DNA of 64,000 nt from Arthrobacter sp. SW1. GTDB taxonomy: Bacteria; Actinomycetota; Actinomycetes; Actinomycetales; Micrococcaceae. Both the position numbers and the translations under genes were made by a program. The notes under the pieces were generated by a model, which searched no databases, was not told the DNA's origin, and saw only the letters and a program-made list of their open reading frames with translations. Positions 42,031 to 50,114 of the stretch are shown here, piece after piece (within the stretch, counting starts at the first letter, position 1; the number at the start of each line of letters is the position of its first letter). The stretch is from positions 1 through 64,000 of the forward strand of contig NZ_MJLT01000056.1 of NCBI RefSeq assembly GCF_001766675.1, given 5' to 3'.

Positions 42031-43043
42031 GGTGTGGTGCTCTTTTCGGGCAGCTCGAAATGACCGGTGGAAACCCGGATTCCAGCCCATTGTTCATCAC
42101 TGCAGTCCAGGATCGCGGCGAGCTCGGCGGCCTCGGGCAGCGGGCCCCGGTCCCCGTGCACGGTGAGGGTGCAGGCCGCGGCGGCGTGTCCGCGGCGGAG
42201 GCTGGCCTTCTGGCTCAGCCCGAACAGCACGCCGCTGAGGTACCCGGCGGCGAAGGAATCGCCCGCGCCCACCGGTTCCACGACCTCTACGGACAGTGCG
42301 GGAACTTCGTCCCGGCTGCCGTCCCGGTGCAGGGCGATGGCGCTGATCGCCTCGTTCTTGATGACGACGACGGCGGGGTCCGGCATGAGCGCGCGGAGCT
42401 CGCTTTCGTCCGTGGTGCCGAAGGCGTGTTCGGCTTCATCCTTGCCCACCAGCACGATGTCCGCGAGGTTGGCCAGCTTCCGAAGCACGGATTTGTCCTG
42501 CCCTTCCCAGAGGGCGGCGCGCCAGTTGACGTCGAAGGTGATGAGCCGGCCGCTGCGAGGGGCCTTGAGCAGGACTTCCAGCAGCGCGCGGCAGTCGGCA
42601 GAGAGCGCGGCGGTGATGCCGCTGAGGTGGACGAGCCCGGCCTTGCCGATCAGCTCCGCGACGGCCGGGTTCGCGAGGGTGGCCGGAGCCATGGCGGAGG
42701 CGGCGGAACCCTGCCGGTAGTACAAAACCGAGCTGCCGGCGTCGGGATCGGAGTCCTGCGCGGGGATCTTGACGTACAGGCCGGTGGGACGGCTGGAATC
42801 CACTTCGACGCCGGTGACGCCCACGCCGTGGTCCTTGAGGTCCTCGATGATCCGGGTGCCGAAGCCGTCGTGGCCCACGCGGCCAACCCAGTGCGCTTCC
42901 AGCCCCATGGCGGCCAGGCCCATGGCGACGTTGGATTCGGCCCCGCCGATGCTGCAGTGCAGTTCTTCGGCGCGGTGCAGGGGGACCCCGTTCATGGGGG
43001 TCAGCATGGCCATGGTCTCGCCGATGCAAACAGCTGAAGGCAT
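42027..43043 (-). CDS. kdgK: PfkB-family sugar kinase, probable 2-keto-3-deoxygluconate kinase
   Basis: A 338-residue ribokinase-family enzyme: IGETMAMLTPMNG, CSIGGAESNVAMGLAAMG and the C-terminal GAGDSFAAGYLSGV with the catalytic Asp. The N-terminal block and the ITFDVNWRAALW segment resemble KDG kinases. It would phosphorylate 2-keto-3-deoxygluconate to KDPG. The gene for the next step, KDPG aldolase, is in the divergent operon, which supports the assignment. It heads the leftward kinase-IclR-RidA set. Confidence 0.85.
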   Translation of the reverse strand: MPSAVCIGETMAMLTPMNGVPLHRAEELHCSIGGAESNVAMGLAAMGLEAHWVGRVGHDGFGTRIIEDLKDHGVGVTGVEVDSSRPTGLYVKIPAQDSDPDAGSSVLYYRQGSAASAMAPATLANPAVAELIGKAGLVHLSGITAALSADCRALLEVLLKAPRSGRLITFDVNWRAALWEGQDKSVLRKLANLADIVLVGKDEAEHAFGTTDESELRALMPDPAVVVIKNEAISAIALHRDGSRDEVPALSVEVVEPVGAGDSFAAGYLSGVLFGLSQKASLRRGHAAAACTLTVHGDRGPLPEAAELAAILDCSDEQWAGIRVSTGHFELPEKSTTP

Positions 43044-43118
43044 AAACGCTCCCCTTCTTCAGGTATACCGAGGCCTTGACGCCCAATCCTGGACCATGTT
43101 AGACATATCACCAACAGC

Positions 43119-43138
43119 TTTGCAACCAGCGTTGCAAA
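43119..43138. promoter_or_regulatory. 20-bp palindrome in the divergent region, candidate IclR operator
   Basis: TTTGCAAC and GTTGCAAA are separated by CAGC. It lies between the divergent kinase and dehydratase-like genes. A related half-site (ACGCAACGC) follows at once. Confidence 0.68.
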
Positions 43139-43198
43139 ATACGCAACGCAGTCCTTGGTGCGCCGGACAACGACCGTCCGGCCCCGTGAAGGGAAAAC

Positions 43199-44521
43199 AT
43201 GTCCATCTCCGAAGCCGGATCAACAGCCCCAGCAATCGCCGCCGACGCCGTCGAGCGGCTTTCTTCGGTTCCGCTGAGCTGGCGGCACAAGGCCGTGCCC
43301 GCTGCCGCGAACGGAATCACCGCCGGCGACTTCATCCAGGCCCGCCACACGCTCGCCGACCTGCAGACGCCGCTGCTCACCCTCGACGGCCGCGCCCTGG
43401 AGAACAACGCCGACCGCCTGGCAGCCTGGTGCGCCGAAAAGGGCGTGAAGCTTGCCCCGCACGGCAAAACCACCATGGCCCCGCAGCTCTGGGCCGAGCA
43501 GCTGGAACGCGGTGCCTGGGGCATCACCCTGGCCAACTACGCCCAGCTGCGGGTGGCGCACCAGTTCGGTGTGCGCCGGCTGCAGCTGGCCAACAGCCTC
43601 ACCGATCCGCGCGCCATCGAATGGGTGGCCTCCGTGGTGGGGGCCGAGCAGACCATCCTGTCCTGGGTGGATTCCGTGGACACCGTGGACCTGATCGGCC
43701 GCACCCTGGAAGGCGCCGGCGGCAGCACCGTGCTGGACGTCCTCGTGGAGCTTGGTGCCCATGGCGGCCGCACGGGCGCGCGCGGCCTGGACGCCGCGCT
43801 CGAGGTGGCCCGTGCCGCTGCGGCATCCCCGCATCTGCGCCTGGTGGGCGTCAGCGGCTACGAAGGCTCGCTCGCCCACACCGCCGACGCCGATGCCCTC
43901 GCCGCCGTGCGCGGCTACCTCGGCCAGATGCTCGAACTTCACCGCACGCTGCTCGCTGAGGGGCTGTACGGCTCGGACGAGTTGATCGTCACCGCAGGCG
44001 GCAGCGCCTACTTCGACGACGTCGTCGACGTCCTCTCGCCGGCCATCGGCAGCGACGGCGGCACGACCGTGGAGCTGCTCATCCGCAGCGGCGCGTACAT
44101 CATCCACGACGACGGCTTCTACCGTGTCATCTCGCCGTTCTCCCGCGACGGCGGGCAACCCTTCCGCTCCGCGATGCACGGCTGGGCCCGCGTGGTATCC
44201 CAGCCGGAGCCCGGCCTGGCGTTGCTCGACGCCGGCAAGCGCGACCTTCCCGTCGACGAAGGCCTGCCCGTGCCGCAGCTGATCGGCCCGGCGCTCGGCG
44301 GAGCCATGGGCCCGCTGGCCGGTGCGGAGATCACCGCGGTCAACGACCAGCACTCCTTCCTGCGCTTCGACCCCGCCACCACCACGGTCCGCACCGGCGA
44401 CGTGGTGCGGCTGGGCCTTTCCCACCCGTGCACGGCCTTCGACAAATGGACCTTGATCCCGGTGCTGGCTGACACGGATGGTGACCAGACCGTCGTCGAC
44501 CTCATCCACACCTTTTTCTAG
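43199..44521 (+). CDS. PLP-dependent dehydratase/deaminase with alanine-racemase-like and D-threonine-aldolase-like domains
   Basis: A 440-residue fold-type III PLP enzyme. The pyridoxal lysine is Lys90 in APHGKTTMAPQLW. The C-terminal domain carries LSHPCTAFDKW (about 409-419), the His-x-Cys metal site of D-threonine aldolase/D-serine dehydratase proteins. It should release ammonia or cleave a D-configured 2-amino acid. Neighbours (RidA, KDG kinase, KDPG aldolase, N-acyl-D-amino-acid deacylase, GntP) suggest D-glucosaminate (2-amino-2-deoxygluconate) as substrate, giving KDG and ammonia. D-serine or D-threonine are alternatives. The ATG follows GAAGGGAAAAC. Confidence 0.85.
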   Translation: MSISEAGSTAPAIAADAVERLSSVPLSWRHKAVPAAANGITAGDFIQARHTLADLQTPLLTLDGRALENNADRLAAWCAEKGVKLAPHGKTTMAPQLWAEQLERGAWGITLANYAQLRVAHQFGVRRLQLANSLTDPRAIEWVASVVGAEQTILSWVDSVDTVDLIGRTLEGAGGSTVLDVLVELGAHGGRTGARGLDAALEVARAAAASPHLRLVGVSGYEGSLAHTADADALAAVRGYLGQMLELHRTLLAEGLYGSDELIVTAGGSAYFDDVVDVLSPAIGSDGGTTVELLIRSGAYIIHDDGFYRVISPFSRDGGQPFRSAMHGWARVVSQPEPGLALLDAGKRDLPVDEGLPVPQLIGPALGGAMGPLAGAEITAVNDQHSFLRFDPATTTVRTGDVVRLGLSHPCTAFDKWTLIPVLADTDGDQTVVDLIHTFF

Positions 44522-44531
44522 GAGCAGCCGG

Positions 44532-46172
44532 ATGAAGACACTCATCAGCAACGCCGTCCTGATCGACGGCACCGGCGACGCCCGGCGGAACGCCGACGTC
44601 CTGGTGGACGGCACCGTGATCGCAAAGATCGCCGACGCCGGCAGCCTCACCGCCGAGTCAGCGGACCGCGTCATCGACGCCACGGGCCTGGTCCTCAGCC
44701 CCGGATTCATCGACATGCACGCCCATTCGGACCTGCAGCTCCTGGTCACCCCGGACCACTACGCCAAGCTCAGCCAGGGCGTCACCACCGAACTCCTCGG
44801 CCAGGACGGCCTGTCCTACGCGCCCGTGGACGACGCCACGCTGGCCGGCGTGCGCCAGAAGATCGCCGGCTGGAACGACAACCCGGACGATTTCGACTGG
44901 AACTGGCGCACCGTGGGCGAGTACCTCGACCGCCTCGATACCGAGAATGACGGCGGCCGGATCGCCACGAACGCCGCCTACCTCGTGCCGCAGGGCACCG
45001 TGCGGGCGCTCGTCATGGGCTTCGGCGAAGACGAAGCCACGCCGGAGCAGCTGGAGCAGATGCGCGAGGTGGTCCGGACCGCGATGGCGGAGGGCGCCGT
45101 CGGGATGTCCTCCGGCCTGACCTATACGCCCGGCATGTACGCCACCACCGAGGAACTTGGCGCGCTGTGCAGCGCGGTGGGCGAGCTGGACGGCTTCTAC
45201 GCCCCGCACCACCGCTCCTACGGCAAGGGTGCACTGGAGGCCTACGCCGAAATGATCGGCCTCAGCCGGGACACCGGATGCGCCCTGCACCTGTCCCACG
45301 CCACCATGAACTTCGCCGAAAACAAGGGCCGCGCGGGCGAACTGCTGGCCCTGATCGACGAGGCCCTGGACGCCGGCGTGGACATCACCCTGGACACCTA
45401 CCCGTACCTGCCCGGCGCCACCACGCTCTCGGCCATCCTGCCCAGCTGGGCCTCGGCCGGCGGCACGGACGCCACCCTGGAACGGCTCCGCGACCCCGGA
45501 ACCAAGGCGAAGATCCGCGAAAACGTGGAGATCTACGGATCCGACGGCTGCCACGGCGTGGTGGCCGAATGGGACACCCTGGAAATCAGCGGGGTGCAGA
45601 ACCAGGCGCTGGCCGGCTACGTGGGCCGGACCATCGAACAGATCGCGCAGGACGAAGGCCGCGAGCCGTTCGAGGTGTTCACGCAGATCCTGCTGGATGA
45701 CCGCTGCGGCACCGGCATCCTGCAGCACGTGGGCCACGAGGAAAACGTCCGCGCCATCATGGTGCACCGCACGCACACCGGCGGCAGCGACGGCCTGCTG
45801 GTCGGCGGCAAGCCGCACCCGCGCGCGTGGGGCACCTTCCCGCGCTACCTTGGCCACTACAGCCGCGAACTGGGGCTGATGAGCCTGGAAGAAACCGTCC
45901 ACCACCTCAGCGGCCGGCCCGCCGCGCGGCTCAAGCTGGACCGCCGCGGCCTGGTCCGCGAAGGCTACGCCGCGGACCTGGTCCTGTTCGACCCGGAGAC
46001 CGTCCGCGACACCGCCACCTTTGAAAACCCCCGCCAGGCAGCCGCCGGCATCGAGTACGTGTTCGTCAACGGCACGGCAGCGATCGACGGCGGGAAGCCC
46101 ACCGGCGCCCGTGCCGGCCGTGCCCTGCGCCGCCACGCCGACGGCCTCACCAGAACAGGAACAAGCGCATGA
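44532..46172 (+). CDS. N-acyl-D-amino-acid deacylase (D-aminoacylase family)
   Basis: A 546-residue amidohydrolase. Metal ligands begin in DMHAHSDLQL (His63, His65). The family blocks GMSSGLTYTPGMYA, HLSHATMN, TLDTYPYLPGATTLSA and the C-terminal HLSGRPAARLKLDRRGLVREGYAADLVLFDP are clear. It removes an N-acyl group from a D-amino acid. It starts 10 bp after the dehydratase-like gene with GGAGC upstream, and its last bases overlap the aldolase start. In this operon it may de-acetylate N-acetyl-D-glucosaminate before deamination. Confidence 0.92.
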   Translation: MKTLISNAVLIDGTGDARRNADVLVDGTVIAKIADAGSLTAESADRVIDATGLVLSPGFIDMHAHSDLQLLVTPDHYAKLSQGVTTELLGQDGLSYAPVDDATLAGVRQKIAGWNDNPDDFDWNWRTVGEYLDRLDTENDGGRIATNAAYLVPQGTVRALVMGFGEDEATPEQLEQMREVVRTAMAEGAVGMSSGLTYTPGMYATTEELGALCSAVGELDGFYAPHHRSYGKGALEAYAEMIGLSRDTGCALHLSHATMNFAENKGRAGELLALIDEALDAGVDITLDTYPYLPGATTLSAILPSWASAGGTDATLERLRDPGTKAKIRENVEIYGSDGCHGVVAEWDTLEISGVQNQALAGYVGRTIEQIAQDEGREPFEVFTQILLDDRCGTGILQHVGHEENVRAIMVHRTHTGGSDGLLVGGKPHPRAWGTFPRYLGHYSRELGLMSLEETVHHLSGRPAARLKLDRRGLVREGYAADLVLFDPETVRDTATFENPRQAAAGIEYVFVNGTAAIDGGKPTGARAGRALRRHADGLTRTGTSA

Positions 46173-46804
46173 CTCCCGAAGAATTCGTCCGGCAGCTCGA
46201 GACCGACCGCACCCTCGCCGTCGTCCGCGCCTCCGGCATCCCCGACGCCGCCGGGCTCTGCCACGCGCTCGCCTCGGGCGGCATCCGCAGCGTGGAACTG
46301 ACCTTCACGACGCCGGACGCCCTCACCCACGTGCGCCGCGCCGCGGACACCGCCGCGGAGCACGGCGCCGCGATCGGCATCGGCACCGTCCTCACCGCGG
46401 ACCAGGCCAAGGCCGCGATCGACGCCGGCGCCCAGTTCCTGGTCACTCCGGGCCTGCGTCCGGAGGTCGCCGAGGTGGCGGTGCGCGCTGGAATTCCGTT
46501 CAGCCTGGGCGCCATGACCCCCACAGAGGTGGCCCAGGCCCTGGACCTCGGCTCCGCCGCGGTGAAGATCTTCCCGGCACGCCAGCTGGGACCGGTGTAC
46601 CTGAAGGACCTCCAGGGCCCGTACCCGGGCATCAAGCTCCTGCCCTCCGGCGGCATCGACGCCTCCAATGCCAAGGGCTACCTCGACGCCGGAGCCGCCG
46701 CGGTCTGCTGCGGCACCAGCGTCGTGCCCCCCGCCGCAGTCGCCGCCGGTGACTGGGCAGACATCTCAGCACGGGCCGCCGCCTTCACCGGCGCCCTCAC
46801 GTAA
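46169..46804 (+). CDS. eda: 2-keto-3-deoxy-6-phosphogluconate (KDPG) aldolase
   Basis: A 211-residue class I aldolase with Schiff-base lysine in AAVKIFPARQ (Lys133) and the active-site residues in AVVR (Arg20) and VELTFTT (Glu43). It splits KDPG to pyruvate and glyceraldehyde 3-phosphate. It overlaps the deacylase stop by four bases. Together with the divergent KDG kinase it completes a lower Entner-Doudoroff-type branch. Confidence 0.92.
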   Translation: MTPEEFVRQLETDRTLAVVRASGIPDAAGLCHALASGGIRSVELTFTTPDALTHVRRAADTAAEHGAAIGIGTVLTADQAKAAIDAGAQFLVTPGLRPEVAEVAVRAGIPFSLGAMTPTEVAQALDLGSAAVKIFPARQLGPVYLKDLQGPYPGIKLLPSGGIDASNAKGYLDAGAAAVCCGTSVVPPAAVAAGDWADISARAAAFTGALT

Positions 46805-46826
46805 ACCCACCGGAAAGGAACATTCA

Positions 46827-48218
46827 ATGACTGAATTCCTGGACTGGCTGCGGCACGACACCGCGGGCCTGCTACTCCTCGCGGGCGCGGGCATCGCGCT
46901 CCTGCTTTTCCTGATCATCAAGGTCAAGGTCGAACCGTTCATCGCCCTTGTCGCCACCAGCGTCCTCGTCGCCCTGGTGGGCGGCGTGACCATCGAAGCG
47001 CTGGTGGGTTCACCGGTCAAGAGCGGCGACGCCCTCATTGAAAAGGGCTTCGCCGGCATCCTCGGCCACATCACCCTCATCATCGGCCTCGGCACCGTGC
47101 TCGGCGCCATCCTGGAGCGCTCCGGCGGCGCGGAGGTGCTGCTCGGCAAGCTGGTGAAGATCTTCGGCGAAAAGGGCACCCCGCTCGCCATGGGCATCAC
47201 CGGCTTCGTGCTGGGCATCCCGGTCTTTTTCGACATCGGCATCTTCGTGCTGGCCCCGCTGGTCTACGTCGCGGCGGTCCGCGGCGGCAAGTCCCTGGCC
47301 CTGTACGCGCTGCCGCTGCTGGCAGGCCTCTCCGTCACCCACGCCTTCCTGCCCCCGCACCCGGGCCCTGTGGCTGCTGCCGGCCTGTTCCACGTTGAAC
47401 TCGGCTGGATCATCCTCATGGGCCTCGCCTGCGGCATCCCGGCCTGGTTCGCCTCCGGTATCCTCTGGGGCACCTGGATCGGCAAGCGCGTCAACATCCC
47501 CGTCCCCGAAGACCGCGTGATCGCCGAGGCCGAGGAAGCCAAGGGCCACGAACCCTCCATCGGCCTGGTGGCCATGGCCATCGGCCTGCCCATGGTGCTG
47601 ATCCTCGGCGCCACCTTCGGCAACGTCTTCCTGCCCGCCGGAACCCTCCGCGACGTGCTGATCTTCTTCGGCAACCCGGCCATCGCGCTGACGGTCGCCG
47701 TCGCGCTGTCCATGTGGCTGCTCGGCATCCGCCGCGGCATGACCGCCCAGGACCTCTCCGAACTCAGCTCCGCATCCCTGAAGCCCGTGGGCATGATCCT
47801 CCTGGTGGTCGGCGCCGGCGCCTTCTTCGGCGCAGTGCTGTCCGCCACCGGCGTGGGCAAGGCCGTGGCCGAAACCCTCTCCGCCGCGGGCCTGCCCGTC
47901 ATCCTGGCCGCCTACGTGATCGCCTGCGGCATGCGCATCGCCCAGGGTTCGGCCACGGTGGCGATCGTGACCACCGGCGGCATCCTTGCCCCCGAGCTGA
48001 CCTCCGGCGACTACTCCCAGCCCGAGCTCGCGCTGATCGCCATCGCCATCTCCTCCGGCTCGATCATCGCCAGCCACGTCAACGACGGCGGTTTCTGGAT
48101 CATCTCCAAGTACTTCAACATGTCCGTCAAGGACACGCTGAAGACGTGGACGGTCCTGGAAACCGTGCTGTCCGTGGTCGGCTTCGGCATGGCCGTGCTG
48201 CTGTACCAGTTCGTCTAG
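46827..48218 (+). CDS. gntP: GntP-family sugar-acid permease
   Basis: A 463-residue membrane protein with about 12 helices. Family blocks include GFAGILGHITLIIGLGTVLGAILERSGGAEVL, GFVLGIPVFFDIGIFVLAPLVY, THAFLPPHPGPVAAAG and SGSIIASHVNDGGFWIISKYFNMS. GntP proteins carry gluconate and related sugar acids with protons. The ATG at 46827 has AAAGGAACATTCA. As the last gene of the operon it would bring in the sugar or amino-sugar acid used by the enzymes before it. Confidence 0.93.
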   Translation: MTEFLDWLRHDTAGLLLLAGAGIALLLFLIIKVKVEPFIALVATSVLVALVGGVTIEALVGSPVKSGDALIEKGFAGILGHITLIIGLGTVLGAILERSGGAEVLLGKLVKIFGEKGTPLAMGITGFVLGIPVFFDIGIFVLAPLVYVAAVRGGKSLALYALPLLAGLSVTHAFLPPHPGPVAAAGLFHVELGWIILMGLACGIPAWFASGILWGTWIGKRVNIPVPEDRVIAEAEEAKGHEPSIGLVAMAIGLPMVLILGATFGNVFLPAGTLRDVLIFFGNPAIALTVAVALSMWLLGIRRGMTAQDLSELSSASLKPVGMILLVVGAGAFFGAVLSATGVGKAVAETLSAAGLPVILAAYVIACGMRIAQGSATVAIVTTGGILAPELTSGDYSQPELALIAIAISSGSIIASHVNDGGFWIISKYFNMSVKDTLKTWTVLETVLSVVGFGMAVLLYQFV

Positions 48219-48704
48219 CTTTACCGGACACCCCGACGGCGGGTGGCCACCCGGGCGCGATTGCTCCCGGGGCGGCCACCCGCCGTCGTTGTTTAACGGG
48301 TTCAGCGGGCGGGGCCGCGGGCGGGGCTGGGGCGTTCCCGGGCCGTCGCGGCGTTCCCTCCCGCTTGCATCTGGATCCTGGGGCTGCGCCCTGCCAACTT
48401 CCGCGGATTTCCGGCATCCTGCCGGGCTTGGTTTGGAAGCAAGCGGGAAGGAGCGTCGATTCAACACTGCCGAACCGCGAACACCCGGGGCCAGGGACGC
48501 GGCTTAAAACAAAGAGCTCCGGAGTGCGTTATTGGGGGATACGCACTCCGGAGCGGTCTTTGGAGCAGTTGCCTTGCGGTTCCTGCTGACAATTAGCTTA
48601 CGTGCCGATTTCCGGTATCGCCAGCACCTCGAATAACTACTTTCGCTTTAGTTTCAAGCGGTATGTTTTGGCCCGTTTTTCCTTATATTTCAGGGTTTTT
48701 AGGC
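48219..48704. other. 486-bp gap between gntP and the stress-protein gene, with two terminators
   Basis: No gene is supported. At 48234-48288 a 15-bp perfect stem (CGACGGCGGGTGGCC and complement) with an inner CCCGGG stem ends the gntP operon. At 48516-48554 a perfect 14-bp stem (GCTCCGGAGTGCGT and complement) is followed on the minus strand by TCTTTGTTTT, a good terminator for the leftward stress-protein gene. The remainder shows AT-richer sequence near 48620-48700 and nothing else I can name. Confidence 0.7.
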
Positions 48705-49250
48705 CTACGCGGAATCCTCGTCGTCTTCGTCCATCTCGTCGCCGGCGCGGTGGGCATGCCGGGCCTGGACGGCCTTGGTCAAGGGCACGATCATGACGGG
48801 CCGGCCCTGGTGGTGGCTCAGCCAGGAGGCCACCGATCCGTTCAGTGCCTCCGAGATCCTGTGCCCGATTCCCGGCTCCGGGCTGCCCACGATGATCATG
48901 GCCGCATCGATTTCAGCGGCCAGCCGGCCGAGGGCGCGGGCGGGGTCGCCTGCCAGCAGGCGCAGGGTCCATTCCAAGCCGCTGCCTTCGGCGAGCTCGG
49001 TGATGCGGGATTTCAGTCCCTGCCGCACGGCGGCGATGTCGGCGTCGTCCTTTTCCGGGTGCAGGGACAAGCGGTGGGTATCCCGGGACGGGTCCCACTC
49101 CACCAGGTAGCTGGCCTCGTCCACATACGCGCAGACCAGGGGCGTGTTGAGCCGTTCGGCGAAGTTGCGGGCCGTTCGGAACACCTCGGGATGCTGCTCC
49201 GGCAGGATGCCGAGAAGCAACGGGGACCGTCCACTGAAGCCTTCAGACAT
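48705..49250 (-). CDS. universal stress protein (UspA-like)
   Basis: A 181-residue UspA-fold protein: SPLLLGILPEQHPEVFRTARNFAERLNTPLVCAYVD starts the domain and GDPARALGRLAAEIDAAMIIVGSPEPGIGHRISEALNGSVASWLSHHQGRPVMIVP holds the G-x2-G-x8-G-(S) nucleotide-binding type segment. The C-terminus is an acidic tail. ATG at 49250 was chosen; a GTG two codons before is possible. Neither has a strong ribosome binding site. Confidence 0.85.
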   Translation of the reverse strand: MSEGFSGRSPLLLGILPEQHPEVFRTARNFAERLNTPLVCAYVDEASYLVEWDPSRDTHRLSLHPEKDDADIAAVRQGLKSRITELAEGSGLEWTLRLLAGDPARALGRLAAEIDAAMIIVGSPEPGIGHRISEALNGSVASWLSHHQGRPVMIVPLTKAVQARHAHRAGDEMDEDDEDSA

Positions 49251-49375
49251 ATTCACATTGTCGCGCTCCGCCTTGCCGATGAACAGGCGTCGGGGCCGGC
49301 GGCAGTTAAGGGTGCAGGTAAACGCAAGGGCCCCGCCGGGGGAACCGGCAGGGCCCTTGGTGAAGCCAGGAACGC

Positions 49376-49660
49376 TTAGGCGTTGCTGTACATGGCGGCC
49401 ATCGAGACCATGATGATCGTGACGATGATGCCGGCCAGGATGCCCACGTAGCCGATCACGAGGCCGGCAATGGCCAGGCCGCGGCCGCCTTCACCGGTGT
49501 TCTTGATCTGGTTCAGGGCGATGTGGCCCAGGATGACGCCGAGGAGGCTGATGAAGAACGAGGAAATCAGCGAGGCGATGGCCAGTGTGTTGGTCTTGGG
49601 TGCGGGTGCGGCGTAGTTGGCTGCGTAGTTTGCAGGCTGCTGGTAGTCAGGAGTGCTCAT
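49376..49660 (-). CDS. DUF4190-type small membrane protein
   Basis: A 94-residue protein with a Tyr/Ala/Pro/Asn-rich N-terminal tail (MSTPDYQQPANYAANYAAPAP) and two hydrophobic segments around GVILGHIALNQIKNTGEGGRGLAIAGLVIGYVGIL. This GHIAL-x-QI...G.GLAI.G...GY pattern is characteristic of DUF4190 proteins. Function unknown. Confidence 0.88.
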   Translation of the reverse strand: MSTPDYQQPANYAANYAAPAPKTNTLAIASLISSFFISLLGVILGHIALNQIKNTGEGGRGLAIAGLVIGYVGILAGIIVTIIMVSMAAMYSNA

Positions 49661-49775
49661 TGTGGTGTGTGATCCCTTCGATCCGGACGTGTGGTCCCCC
49701 CGGCCCGCACTATGCGGACGGCAGCAACAAACTATCAATTCACCGGACAAACCGTCACCTCCCAGCCGGAAGGAC

Positions 49776-50114
49776 CTACGGTTCCAGCCCGCGTTTCCAC
49801 GTCATGGTGACGTTGAAGTTGGACTTGGCGCTCGCTGCGGCAATGAATGCGCCGGCCTCGGCATGCATGTCGATTCCGAACTCGACGCAGACCTCGTCCG
49901 GCCGGTGCTCGATGCTCAGGAGCTCGTTGATCACGCCCTGGACGGCCGGGCGGACGTTGCTTAGCGCGCGCTCGAAGCTCTGCTGGGCCCGCGCGAAGAC
50001 GCCGGTGTGGTCGGCAGCGTGGCCGCCGCCCCGGGTCACGGGAACGGAACCGGCGGAAACTTCGACGACGACCGTGCCGCCGTCGTCGGTGGTGTACTCA
50101 ATCAACTGGCCCAC
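49776..50114 (-). CDS. Trypco1-like (CU044_2847 family) protein, partner of the CHAT protein
   Basis: A 112-residue protein: GQLIEYTTDDGGTVVVEV, a helical ARAQQSFERALSNVRPAVQGVINEL, and PDEVCVEFGIDMHAEAGAFIAAASAKSNFNVTMTWKR. This matches the pattern I know as trypsin-co-occurring domain 1, found beside proteases in predicted bacterial conflict systems. The GTG start lies inside the end of the CHAT gene (17-bp overlap), so they are translated as a pair. It may be the regulatory or effector subunit of the CHAT protease. Confidence 0.75.
   Translation of the reverse strand: MGQLIEYTTDDGGTVVVEVSAGSVPVTRGGGHAADHTGVFARAQQSFERALSNVRPAVQGVINELLSIEHRPDEVCVEFGIDMHAEAGAFIAAASAKSNFNVTMTWKRGLEP

Noticed and set aside
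43220..46136. Long leftward frames opposite the dehydratase-like and deacylase genes
   Set aside because: Antisense shadows; the rightward genes show full PLP and amidohydrolase motifs.
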